Program-made: the position numbers and the translations under genes
Part shown: positions 36,585 to 45,969 of the stretch, piece after piece
How positions within the stretch are numbered: the first letter of the stretch is position 1
Layout of the letters: every line of letters begins with the position of its first letter
NCBI GenBank assembly: GCA_964353355.1
Contig: CAYGVT010000133.1
Coordinates: 1 to 64,000, forward strand
DNA from: CAYGVT01 sp964353355
Lineage (GTDB): Archaea; Thermoplasmatota; DTKX01; GCA-020343715
Direction: 5' to 3'
Length of the DNA stretch: 64,000 nucleotides
Notes under the pieces: model-generated
What the model was told of the DNA's origin: nothing
Database searches by the model: none
What the model saw: the letters and a program-made list of their open reading frames with translations, nothing else

Positions 36585-37865
36585 CTACATCACCCGCTTG
36601 AAGAGATCCCTGTTCGCCCCCACCGGCACCGTCGCGTCGAGCCCTAGCTTGGCCGTCGTGCCGTCCGCGCTCGGGTCGAGGGTGGAGCCCCTCGCGCCCT
36701 CGATGACCAGGATGTCCTTGTCGGCCTGGAACCGCGTCGCGAGCGCCCACTCGACCTGCCGGTCGTCGAAGACGTCTATGTCGTCGTCGACGACGACGAC
36801 GCGCTTGAGCGATGCGTGGCCCGCGAACGCGGCGAGCATCGCGTTCTTGGAGTCGCCCGGGTTGCGGGCCTTGATGGAGACGACCGCGTGCAGCCAGCAG
36901 CAGCCACCCTCTGTGAGGCGCACGGCCCTCACGTCCGGCACGACCCCCTTGACGGACCGCAGTATGCCCGGCTCCTTGGGCAGGCCCATCATCATGTAGT
37001 GCTCGTAGCCGCCCGGGAGGATTGCGTGGAAGATTGGATCATCGCGGTGGTAGATGCGGTCGAACTCGACCACGGGCTGCTGCCTCTCGGGGTCGATGGT
37101 GCCCGTGATGTCCACGAAGGGGCCCTCCTTGGCCGTCTTGCGGGTGAGGCGCCCCTCGAGCACGATCTCGGCCGTCGCGGGGACCATGATGCCGCTCTCG
37201 GGAAGCCTCACGACGTCCACGGGCTTTCCGTAACTGGCGCGGCGTATGGCGGAGGCGATGTCGAGCTCGTCATGGTCGAACTCGACCGAGCATGCCGCGG
37301 CGATGAGCACGGGCGGGCAGCTGCCTATGGCGACGGCGATGGGCAGGTCCTCCTTGACCGCCTTCGAGTCCTCGTGCATCTTGTACAGATGACGGGGGAC
37401 GAGGCGCGCCGTGGCCGTGCGCGGGCCCGTCACCATCATTCGGTGGAAGCTGAGGTTGCGGAGGCGCTTCCCATCGTACTCGCGCTCCGCCACGACCACG
37501 CCCGCCGTGATGTAGGGCCCTCCGTCGTCCCTGTAGAACGTCGGTACGGGCAGCTTGCGCAAATCGACCTTGGACGTCTCGTTCTCGAGGAGCTCCGACC
37601 TGCGCACGACGCGGGGCGGCTGCCCCTTCGAGAGCGCGCCCGCGATGAGCGCCGTGAGCCCGTGCACGTCCGTGCGCAGCGCGCGGGCGATGCGACCGCG
37701 CGATGCCCACAGGTTGCCGACGAGGCGCCCGGCCCCCGTGTCCTCGAAGAGCACGGGCGTCTCCGGGTGGTCTTTGAGGTGCCTGGTGACGTCGAGGCAG
37801 GGGTCGACCCTCTCCTTTATGACGACGACGTCGTCCATGGACTCCAGGTGGCTCCTGATGGACAT
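36585..37865 (-). CDS. UbiD-family prenylated-FMN decarboxylase
   Basis: A 426-residue UbiD-type (de)carboxylase using prenylated FMN. Family landmarks are RNLSFHRMMV, the acidic EFDHDELD, EIVLEGRL, KEGPFVDITGT and HRDDPIFHAILPG, in normal order and length. In archaea, UbiD homologues include the decarboxylase of the modified mevalonate pathway (anhydromevalonate phosphate decarboxylase) as well as menaquinone-type and aromatic acid decarboxylases. No mevalonate or quinone gene is adjacent, so the substrate is open. No UbiX (flavin prenyltransferase) gene is seen nearby. GGAGG precedes the ATG. Confidence 0.87.
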   Translation of the reverse strand: MSIRSHLESMDDVVVIKERVDPCLDVTRHLKDHPETPVLFEDTGAGRLVGNLWASRGRIARALRTDVHGLTALIAGALSKGQPPRVVRRSELLENETSKVDLRKLPVPTFYRDDGGPYITAGVVVAEREYDGKRLRNLSFHRMMVTGPRTATARLVPRHLYKMHEDSKAVKEDLPIAVAIGSCPPVLIAAACSVEFDHDELDIASAIRRASYGKPVDVVRLPESGIMVPATAEIVLEGRLTRKTAKEGPFVDITGTIDPERQQPVVEFDRIYHRDDPIFHAILPGGYEHYMMMGLPKEPGILRSVKGVVPDVRAVRLTEGGCCWLHAVVSIKARNPGDSKNAMLAAFAGHASLKRVVVVDDDIDVFDDRQVEWALATRFQADKDILVIEGARGSTLDPSADGTTAKLGLDATVPVGANRDLFKRVM

Positions 37866-37898
37866 GCGAGTAGCCTCCTGCCGCGGGATGGGCCCGGG

Positions 37899-37906
37899 GA
37901 TATATG
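37899..37906 (-). promoter_or_regulatory. TATA box of the UbiD-family gene
   Basis: CATATATC on the minus strand lies 34-41 bases before the ATG at 37865, with GGCAGGAGG between them as ribosome binding site. Confidence 0.5.
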
Positions 37907-37986
37907 AAGGTGGCCCCGATGGCGCCGGCGCGCGCCGTCATGCGACGCTGGACATGCGGGGGTTGCGCTGCGCACCTCGCCCGCGC

Positions 37987-38796
37987 TCACGCGAAGCCGA
38001 CGAGGAGTATGTGGTCGGACGCGCCGACCACCGAGGGGTGGTTGCACGTCCGCAGGAGGACGTCGCTCCACACGGCCCAGCTCGCGCTGTCGCGGGCGCA
38101 CCTGTCGGTCGCCTCTCGCAGCTGGGCCGAGACGCCCTGCGCGCCCGCGTACTCGATGATCTCTATGCCCTTGCGCGCGAGAAGGTCGACCGCCTCCTCC
38201 GCGGTGAAGAAGTAGCAGTCCGTGCCGCCCGTCCCCTCGGGGTTGAGCCGGTCGTTCATGAAAGTCGGCAGGAGGTGGATGTCCTGAGGCCTCTCCGTGA
38301 TGACCTTGCGCAGGGCACCGAGGTAGGACCACACCGACACGAACACGGGCGCCCGCTCCCGGCACACGCGCGCGAGCTCGGAGGCGGCGCGCTCGCGGTC
38401 CTCCCTCTCGGCCAGGTGGCTCAGCGTGCCGCCGAGGCAGATGACGGCGTCGAAGTTGCCCGTCGGGAAGTCCAGGTCGGTGATGTCGCCCTGGACGAAG
38501 CCCTTGATGCGCGAGCGCACGTCCTCGGGCAGCTTCGTGACCTCCTCGCGCGCAATGGCGAGCTGCACATCCGAGATGTCGAGCAGCACGACCTCGTAGC
38601 CGCGGCGCGCGAGCTCCATCGAGTACCGGCCAGGCCCACAGCCCGCGTCGAGGACGAGGCCCTTCTTGGGCATGTACTTCTCGAGGTAGTGCATGGTGAT
38701 GGTGTACTCTATGCCATCGTAGGCGGTGGACAGCAGCCGGTCCCACTCGCGCCTCCCGAGGCAGTCGTAGTAGTCCTTCACGCTCTGTCTGGCCAT
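37987..38796 (-). CDS. Class I SAM-dependent methyltransferase
   Basis: A 269-residue methyltransferase with motif I VLDAGCGPGRYSMELA (about residues 50-65), the acidic end of strand 2 in VLLDISDVQL, and motif IV-like FDAVICLGGTLSHL. The C-terminal part has an FFTAEEAVDLLARKGIEI segment found in small-molecule methyltransferases of the UbiE/COQ5-like group. The substrate is unknown. ATG at 38796 was chosen because TATA-like GTTTATATC lies at 38830-38837, about 35 bases upstream; a frame to 38904 extends past the promoter. Confidence 0.82.
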   Translation of the reverse strand: MARQSVKDYYDCLGRREWDRLLSTAYDGIEYTITMHYLEKYMPKKGLVLDAGCGPGRYSMELARRGYEVVLLDISDVQLAIAREEVTKLPEDVRSRIKGFVQGDITDLDFPTGNFDAVICLGGTLSHLAEREDRERAASELARVCRERAPVFVSVWSYLGALRKVITERPQDIHLLPTFMNDRLNPEGTGGTDCYFFTAEEAVDLLARKGIEIIEYAGAQGVSAQLREATDRCARDSASWAVWSDVLLRTCNHPSVVGASDHILLVGFA

Positions 38797-38829
38797 TGCA
38801 CTACCCCGTGAAGGAGTAGCCCCGGGGCC

Positions 38830-38837
38830 GATATAAA
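38830..38837 (-). promoter_or_regulatory. TATA box of the methyltransferase gene
   Basis: TTTATATC on the minus strand predicts transcription from about 38807, leaving a leader of about ten bases before the ATG at 38796. Confidence 0.55.
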
Positions 38838-38959
38838 CCCCGACGGTTCGGCTCGCACAGGGAATAATCAGAGGGTCTGGATTGGTAGTAATATTTATTG
38901 CCATATATATGGGCGATTGACCAGAAAGCCAGTGAGGGATCAGTCACCCGTCCGGCCGG

Positions 38960-39973
38960 TCAGGCACGGACGAGGGTCGCCACGTGCCGCGTGAGGGACC
39001 TGTGGACCCAGATGGGATGGATGGATTCCAGCGAGAACCGCACGTCCCCGCGCGGGAGCATCTGCGCATCGGGCAGGCAGACGACGAGGCGGCCACCGGG
39101 ACGGAGGCCTCTCGCGGCCGCGTCGTAGAACCGTGCCAGCACGCTACCGGGCCCCTCGCCTCCAGTCCACGTCGACTTGCCGTAGGGCGGGTCGGTCACG
39201 ACGGCGTCGAACGGGCCTTCCAGCGCCTCGGGGAAGATGCCCACGTCGCATCGCGTGAGGCGCGCGCGCAGCCCCATGTGCTCGAGGTTGGTGCGCGTGC
39301 CGGCCACCATGCGCTGGTCGAGGTCGGAGCCAGCCGCGTCGCAGCCCAAGAGGGCGGATTCGATGAGGATGCCGCCGGTGCCGCAGAAGGGGTCGACCAC
39401 CCGCGCACCTGGCCCAGCGCGAGAGAGGTTGACCATCGCGCGGGCGTACTTCGGGTGGATGGACACCGGCAGGGAGAAGGGCCGCCGACCTCCTGCCCTC
39501 TCGACCATGGCCGAGCGGTCGACCCGGCCGCCGAGGAGCCCTACATGCGCCTGCGCGCACAGCAGCACGCGGACCTCGGCCTCAGGCCGGAACAGGTCGA
39601 CCCCTACTCTGTGCCGCGCCAGTATGGCAGCGCCCGCCTCCCGCTCGACGGCGCGCCCATCGATGGCCTTGCCGGCCGCTGGCGAGCGCCTTGCCCTCAC
39701 TCGGAAGGTGCGCGCGCTCCCGAGGTCCACCGAGGCCGCGAGCCCGACGGCCCCCTCGAGGGGGCCGGACATGGCACCGGCCATGACCGAGTGGGCAAGC
39801 CCGAGCCTCGCCGCGAGCGCGGAGGGAGCGAGGTCGCCCGCATCGAGGACGAGCGCGAGCTCGTCCCTGAGCACCACGGCGGCGTCCCGCCCCGTGAGGG
39901 CGGACGCTGCGGCCACTGCCTCCGCGGCCGCCATCCCGAGCTGCTCTCCCGAGAGCTCCACGAGCAGGTGCAC
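38960..39973 (-). CDS. Trm11-like tRNA (guanine-N2) methyltransferase
   Basis: A 337-residue protein combining an N-terminal THUMP-type RNA-binding region with a C-terminal methyltransferase. The catalytic part has the SAM motif VVDPFCGTGGILIESALLG and the DPPYG motif of N2-guanine methyltransferases (TDPPYGKSTW). This fits archaeal Trm11/Trm-G10, which modifies guanosine 10 of tRNA. GTG at 39973 was chosen because the protein then begins directly with the THUMP strand VHLLVELSG and a TATA-like TTTTGA lies 26 bases upstream; the longer frame adds an unlikely basic extension. It lies directly downstream of pyrK on the same strand. Confidence 0.82.
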   Translation of the reverse strand: MHLLVELSGEQLGMAAAEAVAAASALTGRDAAVVLRDELALVLDAGDLAPSALAARLGLAHSVMAGAMSGPLEGAVGLAASVDLGSARTFRVRARRSPAAGKAIDGRAVEREAGAAILARHRVGVDLFRPEAEVRVLLCAQAHVGLLGGRVDRSAMVERAGGRRPFSLPVSIHPKYARAMVNLSRAGPGARVVDPFCGTGGILIESALLGCDAAGSDLDQRMVAGTRTNLEHMGLRARLTRCDVGIFPEALEGPFDAVVTDPPYGKSTWTGGEGPGSVLARFYDAAARGLRPGGRLVVCLPDAQMLPRGDVRFSLESIHPIWVHRSLTRHVATLVRA

Positions 39974-40016
39974 GCGCGGCCATCGCGCAGCGCCCTCAAA
40001 AGCCTTGCTACCGGCC

Positions 40017-40829
40017 CTATGGCCGCGGTCTGGCCTTCGCACCGCCGAACGGCTCGCGCAGCCCCGAGGGGCCACGCCGGAACGCGCCGAAGTCCTCGAC
40101 CCCCCGCAGGCGCTCGCCATCGAGCACGGGCCCGTCCCTGCAGACGAGGAACTGGCCGCAGGCGCACGCGTCGCAGACGCCGATGCCGCACTTCATGTAC
40201 CTCTCAAGCGAGGCCTCGAAGGGCACGCCGATCCTCCAGCAGGCGTCCGCGACCTTGCGCATCATCGGCTCGGGCCCGCACGTGTAGACCCGGTCGGGAT
40301 CGGTCCCCCCCATCATGCCCTCCGCGAGCGCTGACGCGAAGCCGTGGAAGCCCTTGGTGCCGTCGTCGGTCGCGACCTCGACGCGCGCGCATCCGGCCGC
40401 GCGCGCGCGCCCCTCGAAGAGGAGCTCGCGAGAGGTGCGCGCTCCGATGGCGACGTGCACCTCGACGCCCGCGGCGACCAGGTCCTCCGCGAGGGCCGCG
40501 AGCGGGGCCATCCCGTTCCCGCCCCCGACGAGCAGGCACCGCTCGCCCTTCCTGGCCAATGTGAAGCCGTGGCCCAGGGGCCCCCTGGCGCCGACCATCG
40601 CGCCGGGCCCGAGCGCGCGCAGCGCCTCCGTGGCCACGCCGAGGCCCTGCACGGTGATGGCGGCCCTGGGGTGGAGGCGCGAAAATCCCATCGGGACCTC
40701 GTCCACGCCTGGAAGCCAGACCATGACGAACTGACCGGGCGTGGCGTCCGGTGACCAGTCGAGCACGAGCGTGGTCTGGGCGGGGGTCTCCGCCATGACC
40801 TCGATGACCCTGACGGCCCGGGACCTCAT
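40017..40829 (-). CDS. pyrK: Dihydroorotate dehydrogenase electron-transfer subunit PyrK
   Basis: This 270-residue iron-sulfur flavoprotein passes electrons from PyrD to NAD in pyrimidine synthesis. It has the ferredoxin-reductase-type FAD region (PGQFVMVWLPG, MGFSRLHPRAAITVQ), an NAD-binding segment CLLVGGGNGMAPLAAL, and the [2Fe-2S] cysteine cluster CGIGVCDACACG with a later Cys in FLVCRDG. The ATG at 40829 overlaps the pyrD stop (ATGA); a frame reaching 41393 is only antisense-like noise over pyrD. The pair is therefore a class 1B dihydroorotate dehydrogenase. Confidence 0.92.
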   Translation of the reverse strand: MRSRAVRVIEVMAETPAQTTLVLDWSPDATPGQFVMVWLPGVDEVPMGFSRLHPRAAITVQGLGVATEALRALGPGAMVGARGPLGHGFTLARKGERCLLVGGGNGMAPLAALAEDLVAAGVEVHVAIGARTSRELLFEGRARAAGCARVEVATDDGTKGFHGFASALAEGMMGGTDPDRVYTCGPEPMMRKVADACWRIGVPFEASLERYMKCGIGVCDACACGQFLVCRDGPVLDGERLRGVEDFGAFRRGPSGLREPFGGAKARPRP

Positions 40830-41749
40830 CTGCGGCCCTCCAGCAGCGCGCCCTGCACCTCCGACACGGAGGCGTGCCCGTGGGCGGAGAGCCAAGCGCG
40901 CAACCCGTCCGCGATGGACCGGAAGACCGAGGGCCCCGAGCGCCACACCGCGGTGCCGACCTCGACAGCGGTCGCGCCCGCCATCAGGAACTCGAGCGCG
41001 TCCTCGGCGGTGGCGACCCCCCCCGCGCCCACGACTGGTAGCTTGACGGCCCTGGCCGCCTCGTTGACGCACCTCACGGCCACCGGCCGGAGCGCGCTGC
41101 CCGACAGGCCCCCGTAGCCGTTCGCGAGGGCGGCCGTCCGGAACTCCAGGTCGACGACCATCGCCCTCAGCGTGTTGATGGCCACGATGCCGGACGCCCC
41201 GCCGCGCTCCGCCGCCCGCGCGAGCGCCATGAAGTCGTGGGTGAGGGGCGTGAGCTTGGCGAGCACGGGCCGGTCGACCCTCCGCACGACCTCGCGAACC
41301 ACATGCTCCAGCATCTCGGGATCGGAGCCGATCTCCGTCCCCAGGCCCTTGGCGTGAGGGCAGGAGAGGTTGAGCTCGAAGGCGTCCGCCCACCGTTCGA
41401 GGCGCCCCGCCACCGCGGCGTACTCCTCGGCCGACGCGCCGAACACGGAGACCACGACGGGCCGCTCGGTGCGCGCGCGCAGCCAGGCGAGCTCCTCCCC
41501 GAACGCGTCAGCGCCCGGGTTGGGCAGGCCCATCGCGTTGACGAGCGAGCCGTCGAGCTCGACGATGGTGGGGTTGGGATGGCCCTCCCTCGGCTCCAGG
41601 CAGATGGACTTGGTGACCACGCCCCCCGCCCCGCCCTCGAGGGCGGACAGCATCGAGGGCCCGGTCTCGCCAAGGATGCCAGAGGCGAGCAGCAGGGGGA
41701 CCTCCAGCCGCATGCCGCAGAGCACCGTCGAGAGGTCCACGCCCGCCAT
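40826..41749 (-). CDS. pyrD: Dihydroorotate dehydrogenase catalytic subunit PyrD (class 1B)
   Basis: A 307-residue FMN enzyme oxidising dihydroorotate to orotate. The class 1 catalytic cysteine is in ELNLSCPHAKG, and other landmarks are VNAMGLPNPG, LAKLTP, INTLRA and VGAGGVATAEDALEFLMAGA at the FMN phosphate site. The gene begins 27 bases after a TATA box, so the message is probably leaderless. It is translationally coupled to pyrK. Confidence 0.95.
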   Translation of the reverse strand: MAGVDLSTVLCGMRLEVPLLLASGILGETGPSMLSALEGGAGGVVTKSICLEPREGHPNPTIVELDGSLVNAMGLPNPGADAFGEELAWLRARTERPVVVSVFGASAEEYAAVAGRLERWADAFELNLSCPHAKGLGTEIGSDPEMLEHVVREVVRRVDRPVLAKLTPLTHDFMALARAAERGGASGIVAINTLRAMVVDLEFRTAALANGYGGLSGSALRPVAVRCVNEAARAVKLPVVGAGGVATAEDALEFLMAGATAVEVGTAVWRSGPSVFRSIADGLRAWLSAHGHASVSEVQGALLEGRR

Positions 41750-41771
41750 CGGGGGGTGAAGGGGGAGGGGG

Positions 41772-41780
41772 ATTTAAATA
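41772..41780 (-). promoter_or_regulatory. TATA box of pyrDK
   Basis: TATTTAAAT on the minus strand is centred about 27 bases before the pyrD ATG, the classic spacing for a leaderless archaeal transcript. Confidence 0.7.
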
Positions 41781-41975
41781 GGCTTGGCCCCCAATGCCCG
41801 GTGTCTTCGACCATGCTGGCCTGCCCCAGGCGGACGCACCCGGCTGGGCGGTCCGATTCCCACGGGATATTATCAATGCACAACACTCGCGTGAGAAGCT
41901 TGATAAGCGGGATGGGGCAATCGCTTCGACTGGCGTCCAGCCCTGGCAGGGAGCCCAGGGCATGGAGGGTCGGCC

Positions 41976-44270
41976 TTGAGGATCGGATACGGCAGCAAGA
42001 CGCTCGCCATCGTGCTCGTGCTGGGCTTCGTCTCGACGGCCCTGCTGAGCTGGGCGGTCGTCAACCAGGCCGAGAACACCCTCTACCGCGACGTCGAGGA
42101 CAAGCTCAAGGGAGTGCTCGACAGCAAGGAGGCCGAGCTCAACTTGTGGATGCACTCCCACCTAGACGCGCTCGGCCTGGTGACCTACAACCCCTCCCTG
42201 CCTGCCGACGCCCAGGCCATCGTCGACGCCTCCATGGGAGGCCCTGCCGCCCCCGAGGCCAGGTCGCGGGTCTCGGCATTGATGGGCGCACTTACCGACC
42301 CCACCTTGCACCCCTGCGACCCCCTGCTGCTGGAGGCCGCCACCGGGCGCATCGTCCTCTGCACGACGCACCAATCGTGGGAGGGGAAGGGCCTCCTGAA
42401 CGTCACGCAGATCGAGCTGGCCGTCAACGGGCCCCGCACCCTGTACCTCCCCAACTCCAGCTGGGACCTCGAGCCCCGCCTCATGGCCGCGACGCCCGTG
42501 CGCGACTCTACGATGGGCATAGTGGCCATCCTGGCCATCGTGAGCGGCAGCGAGGAGATATCCCGCGTGCTGGAGAGACCGCGCGGCCTCGGCGACACCG
42601 CCGGCATCTTCCTGGTGGGCCCGGACGGGAGGCTGCTCACGAACGCCCCCGGCGGGCACGGCCCCGGCGACACCACGGCGTCGGAGGGCGCGGCGGTCGC
42701 ACTTGGCGGGATCTCCGGTGCGAAGCAGTACAGGGGCTCGTCCGGGAACAGGGCCCTCGGGGCGTACGCGCCCGTCGGGCTCCTGGACGCCGCGATCGTG
42801 GTCGAGGTCGACTATGACGACGCCCTGCAGCCGATGGTCTTCATCCGCCTCGCGGCCGCCACGGCGGGCACCATCATCGCGATGGCGCTCATCATCATCT
42901 CGTTCGTCCTGACGCGGGCGCTCACCCGGGACCTCGAGAACCTGGTCTCCTGGTCCACCGAGATCGGCCACGGGAACTGGGAGGCCCGCCTCGAGCTCGG
43001 GGGGACGGCCGAGGCGCAGGACATGGAGAAGGCCTTCCGGCAGATGGTCCGCGACTTGCAGAAGCAGCAGGCGCAGCTGCGCTCGGCCGAGCGCCGGTAC
43101 GCCAACCTGTTCAGGAGCAGCCTGGACCCGGTCTTCACGGCCCGGCCCGACGGCCTCATAACCGAGCTCAACGCAGCGGGCGAGCGCGTGCTGGGCATAC
43201 CCAGGCAGCCCGACGGCACCTACGGCAGGACGCTGTGGGAGCTCTTCGGCGAGGAGAGCGAGCACAAGGAGTTCGCGAGCAGGCTCGACCGCGAGGGCGC
43301 CGTCGCGGGCTTCGAGGCGGGGCTGGTGCTGCCATCGGGCAGGCAGCTGTTCGCGCTTCTCAGCGCGTCGCGCAGGTACGACGACGCCGGCCGGCTCACG
43401 AACCTGCAAGGCGTCGTGCACGACATCACCGACCGCAAGCGGTTCGAGGGCGCGCTCATCGATGCCAAGAACCAGGCGGAGTTCTACTGCGACATCATGT
43501 CCCACGACCTCAACAACGCCATCCAGGGCCTGGGCGGCTACCTGGAGCTGGCGTCGCTCGCGCGCGACGTCGACGACTTCAACGAGTTCCTGCCCGCCGC
43601 CCAGGAGCAGCTCGACCGGGCCTCGGTGCTCTTGCGCAACGTCCGCAGGCTGTCGCGCATGGGGAGCAGGGTCGTGGAGATGCGGCCCATCGACGTGCGC
43701 CTTGTCCTGGACAGGTGCGTGAAGGCGGTCACCCGCGCGCACGCGCCCAAGTCGGTCAGGTTCGACCTGGACCTGCCGGACGGGCACATCGTCGTGCTGG
43801 GCGAGGAGTTCCTCGACGACGTGTTCATGAACCTGCTCGACAACGCGGTCAAGTACGACAAGCACGAGCTGAAGGTCGTCGAGATCGAGGCCGACAGGAT
43901 GGACGCCCCCGACGGTGCGCGGTGGCAGTTCCGGTTCAAGGACCGCGGCGCGGGCATCGCGGACCGCGACAAGAAGAGCATCTTCGGCCGGTTCGAGCGT
44001 CGCGCGCTCAGCGAGTACGGCACTGGCCTCGGCCTGTCCATAGTCCTCAAGGCGGCGGAGCGGTGCGGCGGCAGGGCGTGGGTCGAGGACAGGGTGCAGG
44101 GCGACCACACCCAGGGCGCGTGCTTCGTCGTCGAGCTCGTCGAGGCCCCGCCCGTCACGGCGCCCGTGGGCCTCGTCGACGAGCTCTCCTCGGAGCTGGT
44201 ACGGGCCATCGGCCCCAGCGAGGGGGCGGCATCGCCAGGCGAGGGGCGCCAATCGGGAGAACCTATTTAG
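41976..44270 (+). CDS. Membrane sensor histidine kinase (Cache-HAMP-PAS-HisKA-HATPase)
   Basis: A 764-residue kinase. An N-terminal membrane helix (about residues 8-30) is followed by an extracytoplasmic sensor of about 260 residues resembling a dCache domain, a second helix (about 290-312), a HAMP-like segment, a PAS domain (YANLFRSSLDPVFTARPDG), and the H-box SHDLNNAIQG with the phospho-acceptor His near residue 510. The ATPase domain shows the N-box NLLDNAVKYD and the G-box YGTGLGLSIV. No response regulator is adjacent, so it is an orphan kinase. The start is TTG, supported by GGAGGG six bases upstream. Confidence 0.88.
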   Translation: MRIGYGSKTLAIVLVLGFVSTALLSWAVVNQAENTLYRDVEDKLKGVLDSKEAELNLWMHSHLDALGLVTYNPSLPADAQAIVDASMGGPAAPEARSRVSALMGALTDPTLHPCDPLLLEAATGRIVLCTTHQSWEGKGLLNVTQIELAVNGPRTLYLPNSSWDLEPRLMAATPVRDSTMGIVAILAIVSGSEEISRVLERPRGLGDTAGIFLVGPDGRLLTNAPGGHGPGDTTASEGAAVALGGISGAKQYRGSSGNRALGAYAPVGLLDAAIVVEVDYDDALQPMVFIRLAAATAGTIIAMALIIISFVLTRALTRDLENLVSWSTEIGHGNWEARLELGGTAEAQDMEKAFRQMVRDLQKQQAQLRSAERRYANLFRSSLDPVFTARPDGLITELNAAGERVLGIPRQPDGTYGRTLWELFGEESEHKEFASRLDREGAVAGFEAGLVLPSGRQLFALLSASRRYDDAGRLTNLQGVVHDITDRKRFEGALIDAKNQAEFYCDIMSHDLNNAIQGLGGYLELASLARDVDDFNEFLPAAQEQLDRASVLLRNVRRLSRMGSRVVEMRPIDVRLVLDRCVKAVTRAHAPKSVRFDLDLPDGHIVVLGEEFLDDVFMNLLDNAVKYDKHELKVVEIEADRMDAPDGARWQFRFKDRGAGIADRDKKSIFGRFERRALSEYGTGLGLSIVLKAAERCGGRAWVEDRVQGDHTQGACFVVELVEAPPVTAPVGLVDELSSELVRAIGPSEGAASPGEGRQSGEPI

Positions 44271-44339
44271 GGTCCCCGGCCGCTTGCACCCCGGGGCCGC
44301 CGCGCGCGGCGCGCGGCCGCCCTGATAGGAGGCCATCTC

Positions 44340-45446
44340 ATGACAAAGGGGCCGCAGGCGGCGCGAGTTGGGCGCATCTTCAAGAGCCTGGACGAGGAAG
44401 TCGACGCCATCTACATCAGGAACAGCACCGAGCCCATCGTGGACGCGACGTTCTTCTACGTCACGGGCATCCGCTCGGGCCTGTTCGAGTCCTCGACGGC
44501 CATCCTCTACCCCGACAGGGACATGGAGGTCACCGTCCCGCCGCTCGAGCTCACATCGGCCCAGGGCTACGGGCTCAACATCACCGTCGTCGAGCGCCGC
44601 GCTGACATCACCGACCACCTCAAGAGGCTCATGAGGGGGGCGAGGAGGGTCGGCGTCAACGCACCAGAGGTGAGCTACCAAGCCATCATGGAGCTGCAGA
44701 AGGCGCTGCCCAAGGTGAAGCTGGTGGACGTGTCCAAGGCCGTCCAGCGCGCGAGGCTCGTCAAGGACGAGGCAGAGCTCAAGTGCATCCGGAAGGCCTG
44801 CGCCGTCGCCTCCCGCGTGGCCAAGGAGATACCCGACCTCCTCGCCGAGGGCGTCTCGGAGTCGGAGATGGCGGCCGAGATCAATCTGAGGATGCAGCGG
44901 TACGGCGCCGCGGGCCCGTCCTTCCAGACCATATCGAGCTTCGGTCCCAACACGGCCGAGCCGCACTACACGGTCGGCAAGCGCAAGCTCAAGGAGGGCC
45001 AGTTCGCGCTCTTCGACTATGGCGCGCGCGTCGAGCGCTACGTGTCCGACATCACGCGCACCTACGCTTGCGGGCGGCCCACGAAGGAGATGCGGCGCAT
45101 GTACGACGTCGTGCTCGAGGCGCAGCGCATCGGATTGCGCATGGCGGTCGCGGGCGGGAACGGGCGGGAGCTGCACAAGGCCGTGGACGACTACATCAAC
45201 TCGACACCCTACAAGGGGAAGTTCATCCACTCCACCGGCCACAGCATAGGCCTGAGTGTGCACGACGGCAGCGTGCTGCACACCATCGTCGACCAGCCGC
45301 TGGAGGACGGCATGGTGTTCACCATCGAGCCTGGCGTCTACGTGCCCAAGTACGGCGGCGTGCGCATCGAGGACGATGTCGTCGTCAGGAAGGCGAAGTG
45401 CGAGATCCTCACGAAGGCGCCCAGGGACGAGCTCATCTACGTCTGA
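44340..45446 (+). CDS. M24-family Xaa-Pro aminopeptidase
   Basis: A 368-residue metallopeptidase of the creatinase fold. The N-terminal creatinase-like domain spans about residues 1-130. The catalytic domain holds the metal ligands in FDYGARVERYVSDITRTY (two Asp), HSTGHSIGL (His), FTIEPGVYVP (Glu) and GVRIEDDVVV (Glu). It probably removes N-terminal residues next to proline from imported peptides. ATAGGAGG precedes the ATG. Its 3' end overlaps the convergent PTPS gene by 14 bases. Confidence 0.92.
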   Translation: MTKGPQAARVGRIFKSLDEEVDAIYIRNSTEPIVDATFFYVTGIRSGLFESSTAILYPDRDMEVTVPPLELTSAQGYGLNITVVERRADITDHLKRLMRGARRVGVNAPEVSYQAIMELQKALPKVKLVDVSKAVQRARLVKDEAELKCIRKACAVASRVAKEIPDLLAEGVSESEMAAEINLRMQRYGAAGPSFQTISSFGPNTAEPHYTVGKRKLKEGQFALFDYGARVERYVSDITRTYACGRPTKEMRRMYDVVLEAQRIGLRMAVAGGNGRELHKAVDDYINSTPYKGKFIHSTGHSIGLSVHDGSVLHTIVDQPLEDGMVFTIEPGVYVPKYGGVRIEDDVVVRKAKCEILTKAPRDELIYV

Positions 45447-45969
45447 TGCCGCTGCGGCCGCGGGACTTTGAAGACGACCGCTTGACCGGACGGTCCAGAG
45501 CGCGCGTTGCCCAGGCCCCCTGTCCCTGGCCCTCGTCTATGCCCACGGAGACCTCGGTGACGTTGGAGCCGACCTCGAGCCTCCGAAGCAGCTCCTCCAG
45601 GAACCACTCGGAGAGCCGCTCGGCCGTGCACGCGGTCACCGGCAGGAGGAGCACGTCCTCCCTGGGCAGCGAGTACCGCTTGTCGACGATGCGGACTTTG
45701 TAGTTGGGACCCGCCTCCTCGACCTTGACGTCGGGGTGCCTCGCGGGTATCAGCACGTGGTGGTCCAGCACCTCGCAGACCTCCCTCATGGCGCGCTTGA
45801 CCTCGCCGAAGTCCAGCATGAGTTCCATCGGCCCCGCGGCCTCGCCGCGGAACCTCGCGCTCGCGGCGTAGGTGTGGCCGTGCAGCCGGCCGCACTTGGG
45901 GTGATGCGGGATGATGTGGCAGGAGGCGAACCGGGCGCCCACCGCCCAGCCGTCGATAGCTATCTCCAT
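45433..45969 (-). CDS. 6-pyruvoyl-tetrahydropterin synthase / QueD-family protein
   Basis: A 178-residue member of the tunnelling-fold PTPS/QueD family. Zinc ligands are in FASCHIIPHH and CGRLHGHTY, and the later DHHVL and TAERLSEWF segments match the family. The family contains 6-carboxytetrahydropterin synthase (queuosine/archaeosine precursor route) and pterin-synthesis enzymes in archaea; the cysteine in KCGRLHGH favours the QueD/PTPS group, but the exact reaction is open. A TATA-like TTCATATCC lies 27 bases before the ATG, implying a leaderless message. Confidence 0.85.
   Translation of the reverse strand: MEIAIDGWAVGARFASCHIIPHHPKCGRLHGHTYAASARFRGEAAGPMELMLDFGEVKRAMREVCEVLDHHVLIPARHPDVKVEEAGPNYKVRIVDKRYSLPREDVLLLPVTACTAERLSEWFLEELLRRLEVGSNVTEVSVGIDEGQGQGAWATRALDRPVKRSSSKSRGRSGIRRR

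Noticed and set aside
40830..41393. Upstream extension of the pyrK reading frame
   Set aside because: It lies wholly within pyrD in another frame. The pyrK ATG overlapping the pyrD stop gives a protein of normal length and start.
42162..45281. A 1039-codon open frame antisense to the sensor kinase and M24 peptidase genes
   Set aside because: Its translation is rich in Arg, Gly, Leu and His without motifs, as expected for the complement of high-GC coding sequence. The opposite strand has two complete, recognisable proteins.
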